Of a DNA stretch of 64,000 nt, positions 26,592 to 35,013 are shown in pieces. A program made the position numbers and the translations under genes. Source of the DNA: Devosia marina (lineage in GTDB: Bacteria > Pseudomonadota > Alphaproteobacteria > Rhizobiales > Devosiaceae); contig NZ_WQRF01000001.1 in NCBI RefSeq assembly GCF_009758415.1, forward strand, positions 372,001 to 436,000, read 5' to 3'. The notes beneath the pieces were generated by a model. That model worked only from the letters and a program-made list of their open reading frames with translations. It did no database searches and was not told the origin of the DNA. Every line of letters begins with the position of its first letter. The first letter of the stretch is position 1.

Positions 26592-27398
26592 TCAGTGCCG
26601 GCTGCGCTCTGCCCGCCGATCGAGATGGAGCTGCATGAAGTCCTGCATCAACTCATAGCAGAAGATGATTTCGGTTGTCGCGGGGTCATAAAAGGCGTTG
26701 GATTCTCCGCAGCGGCGGGCGGTGAAACGCACCCTGCCGTCAAGCCGATATCCGCGGCGCAATTCGTCGGCCACATCGTCGAAGATGCCACTGCCACGGA
26801 AAGCGCGCTCGGCCAGGCGGAGTCGTCTTCCGCCATCGTGGTAGGTCACATTGACGGATGTGCCCGATTGGCCGCCTTCCAGAACCGCATCAAGGCTGCG
26901 ATTGACCAGCTCATAGTCGAACAGGCAGGTGTGCTGCCGCTCAGAAGGGATGTCATAGGCATTGGCAATGGTGCGAAAGGCCGTGCGGTCGGCGCCGACC
27001 ATCAGGCAGATGATCTGCATGGCCCTGTGCCGGTCAGGACTATAGCCCGAGGCATAATCGTCCCCGGCGAAATAATTGTCATAGCTTTCCCCGGTGAGCA
27101 CCCAGCCATCCGCTGCATCTTCCAGCGCCTGGTTCGCTTCGGGTGTGTTTTTCCTGAGCAGGATCCAGGTGGCGATATTGTCGGCCGCGTCTTCTTCCTT
27201 GCCCAGTACGGGCAGGGCCAGCTTGTCGATCAGCAGATGCGCAACCTCGTGATAGAGCGTGAACAGGCTGTTATTGACCGCAAAGCGCAGCGTTTCAGCG
27301 CGCTCCTGCTTGGTGAGGCCGGACAGGTCCTGGGCCGCAGCAGGCAGGGTGCAGAAGGACAGGATCAGCACGACAATCAAGGCGGACAGACGTGTCAT
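26592..27398 (-). CDS. Secreted DUF4344 putative metallopeptidase (paralog)
   Basis: This 268-residue protein has a signal peptide ending near residue 22 (TLPAAAQD). It shares the layout of the 25704 gene: YHEVAH near residue 49, LPVLGKEEDAADN near 61, IICLMVGAD near 130, and a C-terminal CGESNAFYDP...EIIFCYELM that matches CGEANAYYDP...EVTYCYELA in the neighbour. The proteins have diverged substantially, so the duplication is not recent. The genes are 48 bases apart and likely co-transcribed. GAGG lies upstream of the ATG. Confidence 0.82.
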   Translation of the reverse strand: MTRLSALIVVLILSFCTLPAAAQDLSGLTKQERAETLRFAVNNSLFTLYHEVAHLLIDKLALPVLGKEEDAADNIATWILLRKNTPEANQALEDAADGWVLTGESYDNYFAGDDYASGYSPDRHRAMQIICLMVGADRTAFRTIANAYDIPSERQHTCLFDYELVNRSLDAVLEGGQSGTSVNVTYHDGGRRLRLAERAFRGSGIFDDVADELRRGYRLDGRVRFTARRCGESNAFYDPATTEIIFCYELMQDFMQLHLDRRAERSRH

Positions 27399-27510
27399 TT
27401 CTAGCCTCGGGAAGTTGGGCTCCCAGCAAATGCCAGCATCGCGCGCCCGTCAACAGCCGATGGCCCCAGATGGTGAAGACGCTACTCGCACACGGGGACC
27501 TGCTGATCCC

Positions 27511-29385
27511 TTATGCGCGTTCGGCTTCTTCCAGTTCGGCGCTAAATTCGAGCCAGCTTTCCTCGAGCGCTTCCAGGTCGCTGCTGAACCGGGCCTTGTC
27601 CTTGCCCAGGGCGATCAGTCTGTCCGGCGGGCCGTCATAGACCTTGGGGTCGGCAAGCTGGGCCTCGATCTTGTCGATCTCGGTCTTCAGCTGCTTCATC
27701 CTGTTTTCGGCGTCGGTAATCTTTTTCTTGAGCGGGGCCAGCTCGGCCCGCCGCGCCGCCGCTTCCTGGCGGGACTGCTTGCGATCATTCACGCCCGGCC
27801 CGCCGTTGCCCGACTTGGCGTCCTTGTTCGAAGTGATGCTGCGCTGGTAGCTGTCCAGATCCTCGTCCAGCTCACGGATCGTGCCGTTCTCCGCAATCCA
27901 GAGCGTGTCGCAGGTGGCCTCGATCAGATGGCGGTCGTGCGAGATGATCAGCACGGCGCCCTGATAGTCGTTCAGGGCATAAACCAGTGCATCGCGGCTA
28001 TCGATGTCGAGATGGTTGGTCGGTTCGTCCAGGATCATCATCGAGGGGCCGGAAAATGTGATGAGGCCCATCAGGAGGCGCGCCCGCTCGCCACCGGAGA
28101 GGTTCTTGGCCTTGGTGTCCATGCGCGAGGTGGTCAGGCCCATCTGCGCCAGGCGGCTCCGGCGTCTTGCCTCATTGTCGAGCGGCATCAGCGCGGTGAC
28201 ATGTTCCAGCGGCGTCTGCTCGGGCTTGAGCTTGTCCATCTGGTGCTGGGCGAAATGGGCGATATCGAGCTTCTTGTTGATCTTGAGCTGGCCGTCAATC
28301 ACCGGAATATCGCCCGCCAGCAGCTTGGCAAAGGTCGACTTGCCATTGCCATTGACGCCGATCAGCGCGATGCGCGCATCCGGATCAATGCGCTGGGTGA
28401 CATTCTTGAGGATCACCGTGTCGCCATAGCCGGTCGAGACCTTGTCCAGCGTGATCATCGGGGTGGGCAGATCCACCTTTGGCTGCTGGAACTGGAACGG
28501 GGCGGCATGCTCGTCGAACATGGCCTCGGGCGGCTTGAGCTTTTCGATCATCTTGACGCGCGCCTGCGCCTGCTTGGCCTTGGTGGCCTTGGCCTTGAAG
28601 CGGTCGACGAATTTCTGCAGATGCGCGATCTGATCCAGCGTCTTTTCACGGCTCTTGTTGTTGAGCTCCATCTGCATGCGACGGGTTTCTTCGAACGTGT
28701 CGTAATTGCCCTTGTAGAAGGTCAGCTTGCGGTGCTCGAGATGCACGATCGAACTAACCGCCTTGTTCAGGAGGTCACGGTCGTGGCTGATGAGAAAGAC
28801 CGTGTAGGGATAGGTGGCAAGATATTTTTCCAGCCACAGCGTGCCTTCGAGATCGAGATAGTTGGTCGGCTCGTCGAGCAGCAGCAGGTCGGGCTGGCTG
28901 AACAGCACTGCGGCCAGGGCGACGCGCATGCGCCAACCGCCGGACAGCTGCCGGGTCGGCGCATTCTGCCGGTCCTGCTCGAACCCCAGACCCTTGAGAA
29001 TGGATGAAGCGCGCGCCTCGGCGCTATGCGCGTCAATATCGGCAAGGCGCATATGGATTTCGCCAATCCGGTGCGGGTCCGTGGCGGTTTCGGCTTCGGC
29101 CAAGAGCGCCGTGCGCTCCTTGTCGGCGGCCAGCACCACCTCAAGCACGGTTTCTTCGCCCGCCGGAGCTTCCTGTGCCACAGCGCCGATACGCGCCTTT
29201 TTGTTGACCTCGGTCGACCCGCTATCAGCGCTGATATGTCCTTGGATCAGGTGGAACAGCGTGGTCTTGCCAGTGCCGTTCTTGCCGACAAAGCCGGCCT
29301 TGGCGCCATCAGGCAGGACCAGCGAGGCATCTTCGAACAGGGGGCGGCCCTGAATGCGATAGGTCAGGTTATTGATCGTCAGCAT
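27511..29385 (-). CDS. ABC-F family ATPase (YheS-like)
   Basis: This 624-residue soluble protein has two ABC ATPase domains and no membrane segment. The first has Walker A GKNGTGKTTL near residue 35, signature LSGGWRMRVALAA near 147 and LLLLDEPTNYLDLE. The second has Walker A GVNGNGKSTF near 345, signature LSGGERARLLMG and MMILDEPTNHLDID. A charged linker of about 80 residues lies between them and a coiled-coil tail covers about 540-624. This architecture and tail match YheS-type ABC-F proteins, which act on ribosomes in translation rather than in transport. Confidence 0.92.
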   Translation of the reverse strand: MLTINNLTYRIQGRPLFEDASLVLPDGAKAGFVGKNGTGKTTLFHLIQGHISADSGSTEVNKKARIGAVAQEAPAGEETVLEVVLAADKERTALLAEAETATDPHRIGEIHMRLADIDAHSAEARASSILKGLGFEQDRQNAPTRQLSGGWRMRVALAAVLFSQPDLLLLDEPTNYLDLEGTLWLEKYLATYPYTVFLISHDRDLLNKAVSSIVHLEHRKLTFYKGNYDTFEETRRMQMELNNKSREKTLDQIAHLQKFVDRFKAKATKAKQAQARVKMIEKLKPPEAMFDEHAAPFQFQQPKVDLPTPMITLDKVSTGYGDTVILKNVTQRIDPDARIALIGVNGNGKSTFAKLLAGDIPVIDGQLKINKKLDIAHFAQHQMDKLKPEQTPLEHVTALMPLDNEARRRSRLAQMGLTTSRMDTKAKNLSGGERARLLMGLITFSGPSMMILDEPTNHLDIDSRDALVYALNDYQGAVLIISHDRHLIEATCDTLWIAENGTIRELDEDLDSYQRSITSNKDAKSGNGGPGVNDRKQSRQEAAARRAELAPLKKKITDAENRMKQLKTEIDKIEAQLADPKVYDGPPDRLIALGKDKARFSSDLEALEESWLEFSAELEEAERA

Positions 29386-29480
29386 GCCACAATCTCGCCG
29401 ACCCTATAAGCAAGGTCAGCGGTCCATAAAGTCGTTTGCAATGTTGCTGTGCCAATACAGCGCGCCCGAGGAGATGTCTA

Positions 29481-29888
29481 ATGCGCAGGACCATGGCTTC
29501 CATTCCGCTAGCGCTGGCCGCGGCCCTATGCGGCGGCGCTGCCCTGGCGCAGGAAGTTGCCAGCTTCACCCATCTATCCGCCTGCCGCATTGATGCCGAA
29601 AGGATTCTGCTCAAGGCGACATTTGACGGCGGCGCCTGCTGGGCCGTGGAACCGGCGGGCATGGCCGAGCCGCGCGGCACGATCATGGCAGTGCATTTGC
29701 CCACCGTCAGCACCGCCGAGGTCTGCACCATGCAGATCGTGCCGGTCAGCACCGAACAGGTGATCGAGGTCAGCGAGCCGGTCATCGATCTCGATGTGAG
29801 CGCGCTCAACCCTGAGAACAATGAAGTGGCCCATGGGGTGGTCGAGGCGAGGAAAGGGCAGGGCGACTGCCTTGAGGCGAGGGGCTGA
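29481..29888 (+). CDS. Exported hypothetical protein
   Basis: This is a 135-residue protein with a clear signal peptide (residues 2-24, [18 protein letters not shown]). The mature part has three cysteines and a beta-rich, acidic sequence. I do not recognise a family. GAGGAG ten bases upstream supports the ATG at 29481 over an earlier TTG. It stands between the divergent ABC-F gene and ndk, with 88 bases before ndk. Confidence 0.65.
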   Translation: MRRTMASIPLALAAALCGGAALAQEVASFTHLSACRIDAERILLKATFDGGACWAVEPAGMAEPRGTIMAVHLPTVSTAEVCTMQIVPVSTEQVIEVSEPVIDLDVSALNPENNEVAHGVVEARKGQGDCLEARG

Positions 29889-29976
29889 AAGGCGGCAAGT
29901 TGCCGTCTTGCGCCTTACACACTCACCCGCTAAAAGGCGCCACCTTTCCAAACGCATCAAGCAGGAACATACCGCC

Positions 29977-30399
29977 ATGGCGCTCGAACGCACCTTCTCC
30001 ATCATCAAGCCCGATGCCGTCCGTCGCAACCTGATCGGCAAGATCGTCGCCAAGTTCGAAGAGAACGGCCTGCGCCCCGTCGCCATGAAGAAGATCCACA
30101 TGACCCGCGAACAGGCCGAAGGCTTCTACGCCGTCCACAAGGAACGCCCCTTCTTCGGTGAACTGGTCGAGCAGATGATTGCCTCGCCGGTTGTCGTGCA
30201 GGTCCTGGAAGGCGAAAACGCCATCCTCAAGAACCGCGAAATCATGGGCGCCACCAACCCGGAAAACGCCGCTGAAGGCACCATCCGCAAGGAATTTGCC
30301 CTCTCCGTCGGCGAAAACTCCGTGCACGGTTCGGATGCTCCGGAAACCGCCGCCCAGGAAATCAAGTTCTTCTTCTCCGACGACGAAATCGTTGGGTGA
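29977..30399 (+). CDS. ndk: Nucleoside diphosphate kinase
   Basis: Ndk transfers the gamma phosphate between nucleoside tri- and diphosphates. The 140-residue protein begins [18 protein letters not shown] and contains the phospho-histidine motif [12 protein letters not shown] near residue 115-126. Length and motifs are normal. The frame is open far upstream, but only the ATG at 29977 fits the family; a weak AGGAA lies about 11 bases upstream. Two hairpins and a strong terminator follow. Confidence 0.97.
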   Translation: MALERTFSIIKPDAVRRNLIGKIVAKFEENGLRPVAMKKIHMTREQAEGFYAVHKERPFFGELVEQMIASPVVVQVLEGENAILKNREIMGATNPENAAEGTIRKEFALSVGENSVHGSDAPETAAQEIKFFFSDDEIVG

Positions 30400-30406
30400 G
30401 TGCCGA

Positions 30407-30451
30407 CGGCTGGCCTTGGCCAGCCGGCAAATCGCTCCAGCGGAGCGATTT
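30407..30451 (+). repeat. Hairpin pair after ndk, including partial repeat copy D
   Basis: Just after the ndk stop a 9-base-pair stem (30407-30415 with 30418-30426, CGGCTGGCC) is followed by a second perfect palindrome at 30429-30451 (AAATCGCTCC, AGC loop, GGAGCGATTT). The second matches the first hairpin of the dispersed element (copies A, B and C), but the second unit (GGCCATGAGAGC...) is missing, so this is a partial copy. Confidence 0.65.
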
Positions 30452-30512
30452 GAGGGACGAACGCCCTGAGCCCCGCGAAGGGCCGGGCCGATGTCTCCGC
30501 CACCGAATTCCA

Positions 30513-30536
30513 GGCCGCCCGCCGGGCGGCCTTTTT
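30513..30536 (+). terminator. Rho-independent terminator downstream of ndk
   Basis: An 8-base-pair perfect GC stem (GGCCGCCC at 30513-30520 with GGGCGGCC at 30524-30531, GCC loop) is followed by five T residues at 32-36. This is a strong intrinsic terminator for the ndk transcript, upstream of the DEAD-box helicase gene. Confidence 0.85.
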
Positions 30537-30600
30537 GCTTGTTCGTGCTATAAGGCATTGAACACGACCCGGGTCACTCCGCCATAAGGGTGGAACCCCA

Positions 30601-32640
30601 TTGCTAGACACCAATAATCGGTCGGAGCATCCCGCAGCGTCGGGGCACGGCACGCATGGTGTAATCCGCTCCGAAAGAACTGCTTTGTCCCTACCCGATA
30701 CAATTATTGCCCCCATCGCCCAGGCCCTCGCGGCCAAGGGCTATGACAGCCTCACCCCGGTACAGGCTGCCGTCATTGAAGAAAGCGCGGATGGCCGCGA
30801 TCTTCTGGTTTCCGCCCAGACCGGCTCGGGCAAGACCGTCGCCTTTGGCATGGCGATCGCTCCGACCCTGCTGGGCGACGACCTCATTCTGCCGGCCCCT
30901 GGCGCCCCCCTGGCACTGGTTATTGCGCCGACCCGCGAACTGGCCATGCAGGTCCGCCGCGAGCTCGACTGGCTCTATGCCAATATGCACGCCCAGACCG
31001 CCGCTGGTGTTGGCGGCATGGACCAGCGCACTGAGCGCCGGGCGCTTGAACGTGGCGCCCATATCGTCGTCGGTACGCCGGGGCGCCTGCGTGACCACAT
31101 TACCCGCGGTGTGCTCGACACTTCGGCGCTGCGCGCCGTGGTGCTCGACGAGGCCGATGAAATGCTCGACCTCGGTTTCCGCGAAGACCTCGAATTCATC
31201 CTTGATGCTGCGCCAGAAGACCGCCGAACCCTGCTGTTCTCGGCCACCGTGCCCAAGCAGATCGCTGAACTGGCCAAAACGTTCCAGCGGGATGCCTTGC
31301 GCATTACCGCCGCCAGTTCCGGCTCGCAGCACGCCGATATCGACTACAAGCTGGTGTCTGTTCCCGCCGCCGAGCGCGAGAACGCCGTCATCAACACTCT
31401 GCTCTGGTACGAAAGCACCAACACCATCGTCTTTGCCTCGACTCGCGAAGCGGTGAAACACCTGTCGGCCCGCCTGCACAATCGTGGTTTTGACGTGGTG
31501 ACCCTGTCGGGTGAATTGAGCCAGGCCGAGCGCACCAGCGCGCTGCAATCCATGCGCGATGGCCGGGCCCGCATCTGCGTGGCCACCGACGTTGCTGCTC
31601 GTGGCATTGATCTGCCCAATCTCGACCTGGTCATTCACGCCGACCTGCCGATGAATGCCGAAACGCTGTTGCACCGCTCGGGCCGCACCGGCCGGGCAGG
31701 GCGCAAGGGCACCTGCGTGGTCATCGCCCCGGCCCACCGCAAGCGCGTGGCGCTCTCCATACTGCGCACCGCCAAGGTCGATGCCGAAAACATTGCCCCG
31801 CCCAGCGCCGCCGATATCGATGCGCGTTACCGCGAACATATCCTTTCGGCCGAGACGCTGAGCGCGCCGGCCAGCGAGGACGAGGCGCCGCTGGTCAGCC
31901 AATTGCTCGAGCGCCACAGCGCCGAGGCGATTGCTGCCGCCTATGTGCGTCTGCAACTGGCGGCGCGGCCGGTGCCCGAGGATGTGACCGCGATGGCGCC
32001 CGATGACTTCGGCTCGCGCGAGCCGCGCAGCCGCGAGGCGTTTGTTGGCGGCAGCTGGTTCAAGGTCAATCTGGGCCGCAAGCAGCGCGCCGAGCCGCGC
32101 TGGCTGCTGCCGATGATCTGCAAGGCCGGCGGCGTGACCAAGTCCGCCATCGGCTCGATCCGCATTTTCGATACCGAGAGCATTTTTGAAATCGCCGCCG
32201 ACAAGGTCGATGGCTTCCTGCGGTCCCTGGGCAAGAACGGCACCGGCGAAAAGGGCGTGCATATCAACGCCGTTGATGGTCCGGGCGAGCGCTCCGAGCG
32301 TCCGCAGGGCAAGCGCCGTCCGCCCGGACCACCGGAAAAATACGATCCGATGAAGGCCCGGCCCGAGCGCGCCGACCGCAAGCAGCGCTATGGCTCTTCC
32401 AAACTTCGGGCCGACGACTTCGAGCAGCCCGCAGAGCGTCCGGCCACACGCCCGGCGACCCGGCCCGTGGAGCAGCCCGCAGAACACGTCACCATCCGCC
32501 CGGCCAAGTCGGCAAAATCGGCCCCCAAGGACAAGGGCAAGCCGAAATGGTCAAAGCCGGCCGCCGACGGTGAAGCGCGCCCGCCAAAGAAGAAGGCCGC
32601 CAAGGCCAAGGACCACAAGAAGAACCGCAGCGAAATCTAG
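30601..32640 (+). CDS. DEAD-box RNA helicase with DbpA-type RNA-binding domain
   Basis: The helicase core shows the Q-motif (SLTPVQAAVI), Walker A AQTGSGKT, PTRELAMQV, VLDEADEMLD, LFSATVP, ARGIDLPNLDLVIHADLP and HRSGRTGRAG in order. A DbpA-like RNA-binding domain follows near residues 480-550 (SWFKVNLGRKQRAEP), then a Lys/Arg/Pro-rich tail of about 115 residues. DbpA-type helicases act in large-subunit ribosome assembly. The start is uncertain: TTG 30601 has AGGGTGG seven bases upstream, while TTG 30685 (LSLPDTIIAPI) is where relatives begin, giving 651 rather than 679 residues. The stop overlaps the convergent MFS gene by 4 bases. Confidence 0.92.
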   Translation: MLDTNNRSEHPAASGHGTHGVIRSERTALSLPDTIIAPIAQALAAKGYDSLTPVQAAVIEESADGRDLLVSAQTGSGKTVAFGMAIAPTLLGDDLILPAPGAPLALVIAPTRELAMQVRRELDWLYANMHAQTAAGVGGMDQRTERRALERGAHIVVGTPGRLRDHITRGVLDTSALRAVVLDEADEMLDLGFREDLEFILDAAPEDRRTLLFSATVPKQIAELAKTFQRDALRITAASSGSQHADIDYKLVSVPAAERENAVINTLLWYESTNTIVFASTREAVKHLSARLHNRGFDVVTLSGELSQAERTSALQSMRDGRARICVATDVAARGIDLPNLDLVIHADLPMNAETLLHRSGRTGRAGRKGTCVVIAPAHRKRVALSILRTAKVDAENIAPPSAADIDARYREHILSAETLSAPASEDEAPLVSQLLERHSAEAIAAAYVRLQLAARPVPEDVTAMAPDDFGSREPRSREAFVGGSWFKVNLGRKQRAEPRWLLPMICKAGGVTKSAIGSIRIFDTESIFEIAADKVDGFLRSLGKNGTGEKGVHINAVDGPGERSERPQGKRRPPGPPEKYDPMKARPERADRKQRYGSSKLRADDFEQPAERPATRPATRPVEQPAEHVTIRPAKSAKSAPKDKGKPKWSKPAADGEARPPKKKAAKAKDHKKNRSEI

Positions 32641-33854
32641 CTGGCCACGGGCTGGGGCCTTAACCGCCCCAGCCGCCCCGGATTGCCACCCAGCATGATG
32701 CCCGCGCCAATGACCGCCACGCCGGCCCCGACCATCAGGGCGAAGCGATAGTCCCCGCCCGAGGTCAGCACGCCAAAGGCGGTCGCGCCAAGCAGATTGC
32801 CGGCGATGGCGACCACATCCATCAAGGAGGTCGACAGCCCAACCCGGCCTTTGATGGCCTCCTGGATATAGGAGATGTTGATGCTCATCAGCGCTGCCGT
32901 GCCCAGGCCGTTGAGGATCAGCAGCCAGTAAAACACCGTCATGTTGGTGAGAGCCGACGCCAGGGCGAGGAAGAGGGCAATCACCAAGCCCGCCGCGGCC
33001 AGCAATGTTTCCTTGGTCAGCTTCGTCGTCAGCCAGCCCCAAAACAGCATGCAGGGCACTTCGGCCAGCGCCGTGATGCCCGCGTAAAAGCCGACATCGG
33101 TGACCGTGCCATCAAGGTCCGTGACAATGAACAGCGGCACGGTGAAGCTCAGGATCCGCATCGCCATGCTCATCACGATCAATCCCGTCAGCCCGGCCAG
33201 CACGCCCAAAGGCAGGGCAAAAGTCGAGAGCAGCGACGCGCCCTCCGCCCGCACCGGCGGCGGGACATGCACATGGGTGGATTTGTCGCTCATCAGCGCC
33301 AGGAAAATCCCAGCGACGGCCGCGTAGCTCAGTGATGAGGCCAGATAGACGTCGAAAATGCTGAACTCCGCCGCCACCCAGCCCGCCGCCGGGGGCACGA
33401 CGACCCAGGCAATGGTGAAGACAGTACGCAGCGCGGTGACCATGAAGTCGGCCCGGCCCGGCATATGCTTTGAATAATAGACCCGGACATAGGCGAAACA
33501 CTGCGAAAAGCATGTGAAGCCGATTGGCATCAAGAGGGCCATGGCGATGGTGAAGCCGGTTTGCGTGGGCCAGAGATAGATCAGCCCATGGCCAGCCACA
33601 CCGCCCAACGCTGCGATCAGCACCAGGATGCGGCGGTCCGGCAGCTTATCGGACAAGTAGCCCAGATACAGGGACAGAAACGTCCCCAGCACCGAACCCA
33701 CCGCCATGATCGTGGCAAACCAGCCCGGCGACATGCCCAGCGTGTCCACCCCGACCAGCGACGCGTAGGGCATGGTGGCGGCGTAAGTAATGCCGGAGAA
33801 GAACATGTTGGCGCCCAGCAGGGCGGTCACGGGCATGCGGGCAGACGACGGCAT
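32637..33854 (-). CDS. MFS sugar-efflux-like transporter (SetB type)
   Basis: This is a 405-residue membrane protein with 12 predicted helices. The layout resembles SetA/SetB sugar efflux pumps: SLYLGYLSDKLPDRRILVLI in the loop after helix 2, and NISYIQEAIKGRVGLSTSLM near residue 335, a stretch typical of that group. The substrate cannot be fixed. I use the ATG at 33854 because GGGAGG sits six bases upstream; a GTG immediately before it is too close to that site. No regulator is adjacent. Confidence 0.8.
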   Translation of the reverse strand: MPSSARMPVTALLGANMFFSGITYAATMPYASLVGVDTLGMSPGWFATIMAVGSVLGTFLSLYLGYLSDKLPDRRILVLIAALGGVAGHGLIYLWPTQTGFTIAMALLMPIGFTCFSQCFAYVRVYYSKHMPGRADFMVTALRTVFTIAWVVVPPAAGWVAAEFSIFDVYLASSLSYAAVAGIFLALMSDKSTHVHVPPPVRAEGASLLSTFALPLGVLAGLTGLIVMSMAMRILSFTVPLFIVTDLDGTVTDVGFYAGITALAEVPCMLFWGWLTTKLTKETLLAAAGLVIALFLALASALTNMTVFYWLLILNGLGTAALMSINISYIQEAIKGRVGLSTSLMDVVAIAGNLLGATAFGVLTSGGDYRFALMVGAGVAVIGAGIMLGGNPGRLGRLRPQPVAS

Positions 33855-34283
33855 CACTCTCCTCCCAAAGAGACCAGAGAGCTATCGCGGCATGCAGGGA
33901 ATTGTCTATTTAAATCGATTGCGAGTTGTCAGGCCCTTTCACGTCTTACTGGCCTGCACATGCCCTCGACGGGGGTTGCATGCGAGGCTGAGACAATTCT
34001 GCCACGTTTCGGCATGGAGGTTGATAGACTGGCCTGGTCACAATCCGGCGTGGATTTTTTTGGCGGATCTAGATTTAATCAAGCTATTTCAATGCTCTGG
34101 ACGCGCAGCGTGAATCGGATTGGCAGGGCGCTGACTCACTTTCTGAAGCTCTTGAATCAATCCCTGAGCCCATCCTGGCCGTCCCGCCTCACTTATGGCG
34201 AAATTGTGAATGGCCAAATCACTTCGATTGCGTACCCTTCAAGACAAGGAAATCTGCCGAACTTGCGTCACCGGCCCCGCACC
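33855..34283. other. Divergent intergenic region, no gene seen
   Basis: These 429 bases separate the MFS gene (minus) from a small membrane protein (plus). They are AT-richer than the surroundings, with TTTAAATCGATT near 33910 and TTTTTTTGG near 34057. Such composition fits promoters for both genes, but no -35/-10 pair is convincing. The plus-strand frame of the next gene is open across this stretch, yet the encoded residues look non-coding. Confidence 0.5.
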
Positions 34284-34916
34284 ATGGAGACTTCAAGCGT
34301 GCCTTTGCGTTGGCAGGAAGTGGCTTTGCCGCTCGTTACGATCACCCTTCTCCTTTTCCTCAAGCACATCCCCATGACTGACCATCTGCCACTGTCCCGG
34401 GCGGCCGGCGTGGTGGCGTTTGGCTATGCTGCCTTCCTTGCCTTGCGGCTGTTGCAACCTGAGGAGGCCGTAATGGTCGAGGGCGGCTGGGCCGAGCTGC
34501 GCCCTTCCATGGTCGAATATTTCGCCTGCTATGGCGCCGCGGCCTTGGCGGCCATCCTGCTTTTTGCCGTCATCATCATGGGCCATGTCGCCGACCCCAC
34601 CCAGTTGATCGCCACCTATCTGGCGGTTGTGCTCCTGGCGGCTGGCTCGCTCGGGATCGGCTTTGCCGGGCTCTTCACAAAGACCCGCTGGGATCATCGC
34701 CAGGTGACCCATCGCAACGCCATGGGCCGCGAGACCAAGCTCGACTGGGCCGATGTGCGTGCGGTGCGGCCAAACTGGCGCGGTATCACCATCACCGGCA
34801 CCTCCGGGCACATCACCTTTTCCCAGTTCCACGCCGGGGCGGCCCAATTGGCCAGGCACGCCAGCACCCGCGCCCGCCGCAATTCCGAGACCGCGGCAAA
34901 GGCATTCGCGGCCTGA
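34284..34916 (+). CDS. Membrane protein with bacterial PH-like domain
   Basis: This 210-residue protein has about four membrane helices (roughly 10-27, 38-55, 80-102, 112-135) followed by a small soluble domain. The stretch DHRQVTHRNAMGRETKLDW and the following beta strands ending in GHITFSQFHAGAAQL resemble bPH/YdbS-type pleckstrin-like domains. The function is unknown. I chose ATG 34284 because the coding character begins there; the frame remains open for more than 200 codons upstream but without hydrophobic or domain structure. Confidence 0.6.
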   Translation: METSSVPLRWQEVALPLVTITLLLFLKHIPMTDHLPLSRAAGVVAFGYAAFLALRLLQPEEAVMVEGGWAELRPSMVEYFACYGAAALAAILLFAVIIMGHVADPTQLIATYLAVVLLAAGSLGIGFAGLFTKTRWDHRQVTHRNAMGRETKLDWADVRAVRPNWRGITITGTSGHITFSQFHAGAAQLARHASTRARRNSETAAKAFAA

Positions 34917-35013
34917 CGACATCGTGCCGCAGGGGCGGGCCATCACAGCCCCTGATCCCTCCCATCACCACAATGCGATTGTCGCAGGGCAGGGGGGAGA
35001 CTAACCTTGTGCC

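Noticed and set aside
27259-29007. A 582-codon plus-strand frame opposite the ABC-F gene
   Set aside because: The ABC-F protein on the minus strand has full paired ATPase motifs; the plus frame has no family features.
30691-32487. A 598-codon minus-strand frame opposite the DEAD-box helicase
   Set aside because: Antisense shadow of a GC-rich gene; residues such as repeated His/Gly/Arg are typical of shadows, and the helicase motifs on the other strand are complete.
33561-34283. A long plus-strand open frame extends upstream of the PH-like membrane protein
   Set aside because: It runs antisense through the start of the MFS gene and through AT-rich spacer; residues show no domain or hydrophobic pattern, so only 34284 onward is taken as coding.
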